Shown here in pieces: positions 59,036 to 64,000 of a stretch of 64,000 nucleotides of DNA. The DNA is from Arabidopsis thaliana. Lineage: Eukaryota; Streptophyta; Magnoliopsida; Brassicales; Brassicaceae. The stretch covers positions 11,718,101 through 11,782,100 of the forward strand of contig NC_003074.8 in assembly GCF_000001735.4 (NCBI RefSeq), given 5' to 3'. A program made the position numbers and the translations under genes. The notes under the pieces are model-generated. The model did no database searches. It saw only the letters and a program-made list of their open reading frames with translations, and had not been told where the DNA came from. Each line of letters begins with the position of its first letter. Position 1 is the first letter of the stretch.

Positions 59036-59905
59036 ATTAGTGACTATATTGTCTTTTTGGTGGAATGAGGGAGACAGTGTTTCCCGTTTTATTAAGAAAA
59101 ATTAAAATTACATTCGAACAAGTCTTGGGCACGAAGTCCCACTAGTATCTTCTAGCCTAACCGAATCAACAACATCCGGACTAGAGTGAAAAAAATGAAA
59201 CCCTAATGGTAAAGTAAAAGCATAGTTCGCTAATCCATCCGCAAGGCGATTAGCTTCCCTGTACACATGCGAGATACGGACTATCCAGTCCTTCGAGATA
59301 AAGCCATAGCATAACCGCGCTAGGAATGATAATGGGTGAGAATCTCCAATACCGGTCTTGAGAAACCCAACCACAATCTCCGAATCCACTTCCAACTCCA
59401 CTCTTGTCACCCATTTCTCCCAAGCAATGTAGAGCCCATAATACACGCCCCACAATTCAGCTTGAGGTGCAGAACATATACCAATACTCACCGAAAAGCC
59501 ACCGCACCAATTACCCTGATGTTCCCTTATGACCCCCCCCCCCCCCCCCCGCCCGCAGCTGCTAGACCCGATTTCCGCGAGACGCCCCATCCGTGTTCAG
59601 CCATCCCTCACCTGGCGGTCTCCAAGCGATCAACCTTTCCACCCTCTCTACTCTCCTCGTTGACCCACTTAGGCTACCTTGCGCAACGGTGTAATCTCTC
59701 GCCAATCTTCTAACAAAGCTCACTCTATCTCGAGATTTCTTGTTTTCACCAAAGACATTCGCACACCGCCATTTCCATCCCCACCATAGTGTTGCAGCAA
59801 ACAAAATTGGCCATTGTATGTCATTTATCATCCGCTTACTCTTGTTGTTGCTATATATCCACTCGAGCAGAGTTTGTGTAAAGAACACATTAGTGAGTAT
59901 ATTGT
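59036..59905 (-). mobile_element. 5'-truncated RNase H LINE nested in the CACTA element
   Basis: ATTAGTGACTATATTGT (59036-59052) and ATTAGTGAGTATATTGT (59889-59905) are a 17-bp target duplication with one mismatch, both lying in the CACTA subterminal repeats. The insert is in minus orientation with a short A-rich 3' end (CACCAAAAAGA). Confidence 0.85.
59108..59888 (-). pseudogene. LINE RNase H domain with poly-G slippage tract
   Basis: The minus strand reads VFFTQTLLEWIYSN, LWWGWKWRCANVFGENKKSR, then GWLNTDGASRGN, VIREHQGNWCGGFSVSIG, AELWGVYYGLYIAWE, ELEVDSEIVVGFLKTG and ISHVYREANRLADGLANYA, ending at the stop at 59108. The RNase H domain is recognisable and close to the copy at 15.2-16.7 kb. 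At 59533-59550 there is a run of 18 C (G on the coding strand) between DGASRGN and GGVIRE, which breaks the frame. Confidence 0.85.
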
Positions 59906-60026
59906 TTTAGTCACCATTCAACTGCTAAAGAGTCGCAATCCAGTCACAACATTTAGCAACTGCTTTATCAGTTGCATCATGCAGTCACTAATTCCCTCTT
60001 TTCTTATATATTTCCTCCATTAGTGA

Positions 60027-60960
60027 CCTTCATGGACGCAAGTATGATGGATCCACTCAAGTATGGTTTGCATTAAAAATTTCCTCTAATCCTTTTCACT
60101 GGCTTTCGATTCGGGGAAAAACTAGACTAATCCGTATAGGAGAAGTTTAAGTGGAAGAGGTCGCCAGTGCGGAGGGCTTTGGCTTATGTAGATCAAAAAT
60201 GATGCAAAAACTCAAATGGATGCAACACTGGATGTATAAGCAGTTTTGTTTTTGGGATTTTGGATAATTTTACATTCAATTCAAAAAAGGTTAATTATGA
60301 GCAAAAAAAAATAAAAACTCGTTTCTCATTTATTGTATATGACAACCTTTTTAAAAAATGAATAAAGTTGACGTAAATTACACAAATAAAACAATAAAAA
60401 CTAAAAAAAAAGATGAAAAATATTTAGTATTGTTTATTATTACATAGACATTTAAAGTTATTAAGCAAAATTAAGGTAGGCACAATAACATTTAGTGAAG
60501 TCACATGAATATTTACTATTTATAGCACAAGAAAAAAATTTGGTATAGAAACGCCCTTCAGATTACTTAATTCTTTGAAAAAGAGGTGTTGGGTTAATAA
60601 GGACACCATTTTCAACAGTCTTGGATAGTATTCATTTTCATGTCGTGATAGTCTGTGCAGACAAAATGATTTCCTTGTGGTTTGCATGGTGGTTTTCCTG
60701 TCTTTTCTCATGTGATAGGATTTGTCAATACCTTGTCGGCTTTGAATAAACTGCCTATATATAAAAAGAGAATCAATAATTTTAAACTACTATAGAGAAT
60801 TTTGGTAACTAAGATCAGAAAAATGTAAAGTATATGACATACATTCATGAAAATTAGTGAGTGAAATAAGGATGATACAAAATACAGCAATTTTGGATGA
60901 CGACATTGTAATTTTTCTCTTTGAAAAAACGTTTTCTTGTTTTATGGTAACAAAACCTTA
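60027..60960. repeat. Duplicated module, copy 1 (promoter-like)
   Basis: It is similar over most of its length to 62400-63240 in the same orientation. Shared blocks are ACATAGACATTTAAAGTTATTAA, GAAGTCACATGAATATTTACTATTTAT, GTGGTTTGCATGGTG, TGCCTATATATA (TATA box), ACTATAGAGAAT and TTTTGGATGACGACATTGTAA. Neither copy has a conserved reading frame after the TATA box (copy 1 is full of stops), so any gene it once served is lost. Confidence 0.75.
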
Positions 60961-61794
60961 CATGTAAAGTAAACATATATGTAAATGTCTCCAACTATTT
61001 TTGTAGGGAAATCCTAGAAAAACTGTTTTTAAAAAAAATTAGTTTGGCTAGCTTTATTTCCTTTATATTCTAAAAATTGATGTTTAAGCGTTAATTACTC
61101 ATTTGAACAAAAAATAAAAGAGAGTAAATTACTTGTTTTTGAGGATTTCCAAATGATCAATATTTAAAACTTATACTAACAATTTTTTTCTTTTAGTTAT
61201 TGATTTAGATTTACGGTCGTTATATTTAGTTATGTAAATACTATTATTGAGTTATAAGAAGAGGAACATGTTCAAAATCCAAGCTTCATTCGAGAAAAAG
61301 ACAGATGCAATAAGTAAGATTGCTCTCTCGTAAAATTTTATAACAAGAACTTTACACAAATACATTATCGCATAACATAAGAGTGTTTTAGATGCTTAAG
61401 TGAATTAGAAATAGTCCAATCATATTACAAAACACATATCATCTTTGAAGAACGTAATACATGTTTCAAGAGTACATGAATCAATATTAAAATCATACAC
61501 CGAATAGTTATTCTCTTTGTAACCAAATCAAACAATCAATATAATTATAAGTCTCATCAATTATTCACAAAAGATAATAATACTAAGCTACATAAGCTGA
61601 TTTGTCAAACTTACTATTCTGATATTTAGAACTCTAAGTTCCAAATTAGTTTTCGAGACCACTCGTAAAAGCAAAAAAAAAAACAAATTTGGAGTACAAG
61701 AAAATGTGCAAATTGTAGAACCCAAATGTCTTACTTTATTGACATCGAGATATATTTGGTCGGACTTGCAATCAAGACCAACACATAGCATAAG
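60961..61794. other. AT-rich DNA, nothing recognised
   Basis: No coding frames, transposon ends or RNA genes seen in this interval. Confidence 0.4.
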
Positions 61795-62022
61795 TGTAAC
61801 AACCCGCCCCAATCTGCAGATCAATTGGTAACAGCTTGTCCTCTGGGAAGGTTGTTAAAGGGTGAGGTCTTGGGTTCGAGAAACGCCAAGCGCACCAATA
61901 ACCTACATGTGGGCTTTGGTGGCCCAAGGAGAGAGGTTAGGGTCGATGCGCTGCAGAGCCAACAGGATGCCATGTGGCAGAGAGTGGCCACGTGTGCGAG
62001 TCCCACGGGACGGGTTGTTACA
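61795..62022. mobile_element. 228-bp LTR-like unit with palindromic ends and 5-bp duplication
   Basis: It begins TGTAACAACCCGCCCC and ends GGGACGGGTTGTTACA, so it has TG...CA ends that are also a 12-bp perfect inverted repeat. ATAAG flanks both sides (61790-61794 and 62023-62027). The inside is far more GC-rich than the surroundings and contains GGTTCGAGAAACGCC, reminiscent of a tRNA-type box B. A small solo LTR (TRIM-sized) is the best fit; a SINE-derived unit is the alternative. Confidence 0.65.
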
Positions 62023-62399
62023 ATAAGGAACTATAAATTTTATGAACAACTGAAATCTGGAAATTCTTTTTGGATTCTGATTGGAAATAAAATATGACCT
62101 AAAATGTTCTTGAAATGATGATATATGTGTCAAAAAATTGAGTTCATTAGTTTTGATTAGATGATTAATAATACTTCTTTTTGTCGTTATCGTTGAACTT
62201 CTCTCTTCCTTTCGTTTATGATTTTATATCAAAAAATGATAACAAACTTTGTAATTATTGAATAGAGCCCTCAATAGCACTAAACATCTCCTCAAAGGTA
62301 ACAAGTTTCTTTGAACCCAGCCTAACCGATCCGACCTTATTACTTTTATCCTCTAATAGCCTGATTTATCTATATCTAATCCGGAAGTATGTTTTCTTC

Positions 62400-63240
62400 T
62401 TAGACGCAAGTATAAAGGATTATTTCAAGTATAGTTTGCATCACGAAGTACATAAACATTATTTTCTTCTAATTCTTTTCAAAAATTTAAATAGATGAAG
62501 CACATGATGTAAAAACAATTGATATTTTAATTGGATTTTGAATAAAACTTTCATTTCATTCCAAAGAAGTTAATTATGAGCAAAATATTTTTCAAAAAAT
62601 CATTTCTCATATATTATGTATGACAACTTTAAAAAATAAATAAGGTTAACGTGAATAATACAAATAAAATATAAAATAATAAAGAGTTAAAAAAATATTT
62701 AGTATTGCATATTACATAGACATTTAAAGTTATTAACCAAAATTAAGGTAATCACAATTATTTGTAGTGAAGTCACATGAATATTTACTATTTATCTGAT
62801 AAAGAAAAAAATAGTTTATAAATGCTCTTCAAATTTCTTAAATCTTTAAAGAGGAGGTGTTGGGTTAATAGGTTGTGCGGCAGTTCTTCCGACAGCCTTC
62901 AATGGTATACATTACCAATTCTTGAGAATATGTTCGGACAAATTTATCTCTTTGTGGTTTGCATGGTGCTTTTCCTATCTTTCTTCATGCGATAGGATTG
63001 GTCAATGGCTTGTCCTCTTTGAAAAAATTGCCTATATATAACAAGAGAAATAAATGATTTTAAAATACTATAGAGAATATTAGTAACTAATGATGTTTAG
63101 TGATGGGAAACCGTAAACTATATGACATACATTCATCAAGATTAGCGAGTGAAATGAGGATGATACAGACCGCAATTTTGGATGACGACATTGTAACCTT
63201 TTTCTTTGGAGAAACGTTGTATTGTTATATGGTAGAAAAC
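62400..63240. repeat. Duplicated module, copy 2 (promoter-like)
   Basis: Second copy of the 60027-60960 module. The TATA box is TGCCTATATATAAC at about 63029. About 70 bp downstream a short frame starts MGNRKLYDIHSSRLASEMRM (63100), but it is not conserved in copy 1. 62028-62399 and 63241-63599 hold nothing I recognise. Confidence 0.75.
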
Positions 63241-63599
63241 CTTACATATGTATCTCTCCAGCTTATGTTTTGCATATGTATAGTCTGTATATCCCAAATG
63301 TCTTACTCAATTCCTTTGAAATCAACCTGACACGAACCGAACCTTTTACTTATCCAATCATGGATGTTCGGGTTCCAAAAGAACGTGAAAAAACTATGTG
63401 TCTCTGTCTATAACATCTAAGAGACATAAAAATAATAGGTTTATCATACTAGACCTAGATAAAATATTAAATGATGAAAAAAGAGTATTAACTGATGTCT
63501 ACTGCTCTTTTCTACCGCTTTATTTTATTGAGATCGAGAGATGTCAAAAGGTTATCAAGATTTTTTTGTGTATGTTCATTAGATAATTCAAAAGAGAGT

Positions 63600-63753
63600 A
63601 ACCCGTTCCTTGAGGCATATGGACCCATGCTTGACAACTATCCAGAACAAAAAGAGCGGTAGATGATCATGCCGCATCAACAGCGTGAATGCAATTGAGT
63701 GCCTCTTGAATTCCGCCAGCACCGTGTTCAAGATCAATAACAATGAAGTCATA
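63600..63753 (-). pseudogene. HpcH/HpaI aldolase-family gene fragment
   Basis: The minus strand reads DFIVIDLEHGAGGIQEALNC and IHAVDAA, then a stop. This matches the metal-binding DxEHG block of plant HpcH/HpaI aldolase (phosphoenolpyruvate carboxylase-related) proteins (DFVVVDMEHGPGGI). The following bases are out of frame, ending in QAWVHMPQGTG-like residues. No other exons are visible before the window ends, so it is a decayed fragment. 63760-64000 is AT-rich. Confidence 0.65.
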
Positions 63754-64000
63754 TATGAACAAACATTATAGTCATTTATATATATTGTTTGTAGAAGATA
63801 TAGTTTGAAAATTTAACAAATAAGGCAACTGATGATAACGTTTGCAATTACTAAATTAAATGTATATGAAGAAGTAATAAATAAAATTATTCAAAAATAA
63901 CTGCGAAATTTATTTCAAACCAAAATATGAAAGTGTAGAAAGAAGTCATACAAAACAATAAATAATTGAAGCCTAAAGAAAAAAATTCTTCAAAATGAAA

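Larger units (their letters stand above)
56816..60010. mobile_element. CACTA-type element with decayed internal gene and nested LINE
   Basis: The left end is ACTACAAGAAAACAGC, followed by tandem GGACAAGAAAAC copies and subterminal GGCGACTA / TAGTCACC motifs. The right subterminal zone (58850-59050 and 59890-60000) carries the same motifs in the other orientation, ending near TTTTCTTATAT, a degraded TTTTCTTGTAGT. The interior holds minus-strand remnants of an En/Spm-type gene. The LINE at 59053-59888 interrupts the right subterminal region. The right boundary is approximate. Confidence 0.65.

Noticed and set aside
61795..62022. tRNA gene suggested by GGTTCGAGAAACGCC
   Set aside because: I find no cloverleaf stems or proper box A at the right distance. 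The unit has LTR-like ends and a 5-bp duplication instead.
63100..63330. Short frame downstream of the TATA box in module copy 2 as a small-peptide gene
   Set aside because: The matching stretch of copy 1 is full of stops, so the frame is not conserved although the upstream DNA is.

Overview
The window is nuclear DNA from a crucifer, most likely Arabidopsis thaliana or a very close relative. Genes have short GT-AG introns, intergenic DNA is AT-rich, and the repeats are typical of Arabidopsis (Emigrant/pogo MITEs, RNase H-bearing LINEs, Helitrons, CACTA, hAT and MULE-like elements, solo LTRs). The order AAA-ATPase, COBL2, F-box gene, B12D gene matches my memory of A. thaliana chromosome 3 around AT3G29800-AT3G29970, the edge of pericentromeric heterochromatin. 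That placement is from memory and was not searched.

Five genes look intact when spliced by hand: an AATP1/BCS1-type AAA-ATPase (1996-3320, +), COBL2 (10112-12058, +, six exons, 441 aa), an F-box/LRR protein (18949-20747, +, three exons, 464 aa), a B12D-type protein (27199-28381, +, three exons, 87 aa) and a MED15-like Mediator subunit (33902-38385, -, eleven coding exons, 979 aa).

The rest is gene remnants and layered mobile DNA. 0-9.5 kb: a truncated LINE with clear target duplication, a 1.15 kb solo LTR, MITEs, and a 1.2 kb hAT-like element holding a 28-bp minisatellite of E2F-type motifs. 14-18.6 kb: a diverged inverted repeat with a LINE inserted in one arm. 21-26 kb: a TRIM-like array, an Emigrant element split by a MULE-like element, and an Athila-like LTR. 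28.6-32.3 kb: a GeBP-family pseudogene and a CACTA-type element. 39-43 kb: a mosaic of intron-containing fragments of unrelated genes (mitochondrial small heat-shock protein, plastid release factor PrfB3, plastid IF-3, METTL5-type methyltransferase). 45.7-47.8 kb: a second MULE-like element between two Helitron-like 3' ends. 49-56 kb: a decayed autonomous Helitron (RPA-like plus Rep/helicase) interrupted by a CACTA end. 56.6-60 kb: a CACTA-type element with a nested LINE. 60-64 kb: a duplicated promoter-like module, a 228-bp LTR-like unit and an aldolase gene fragment.

The intact genes do not form a pathway. They are separate housekeeping or wall-related genes among repeats. The most unusual features are the gene-fragment mosaic, the extra MED15 copy and the E2F-motif minisatellite inside a transposon.
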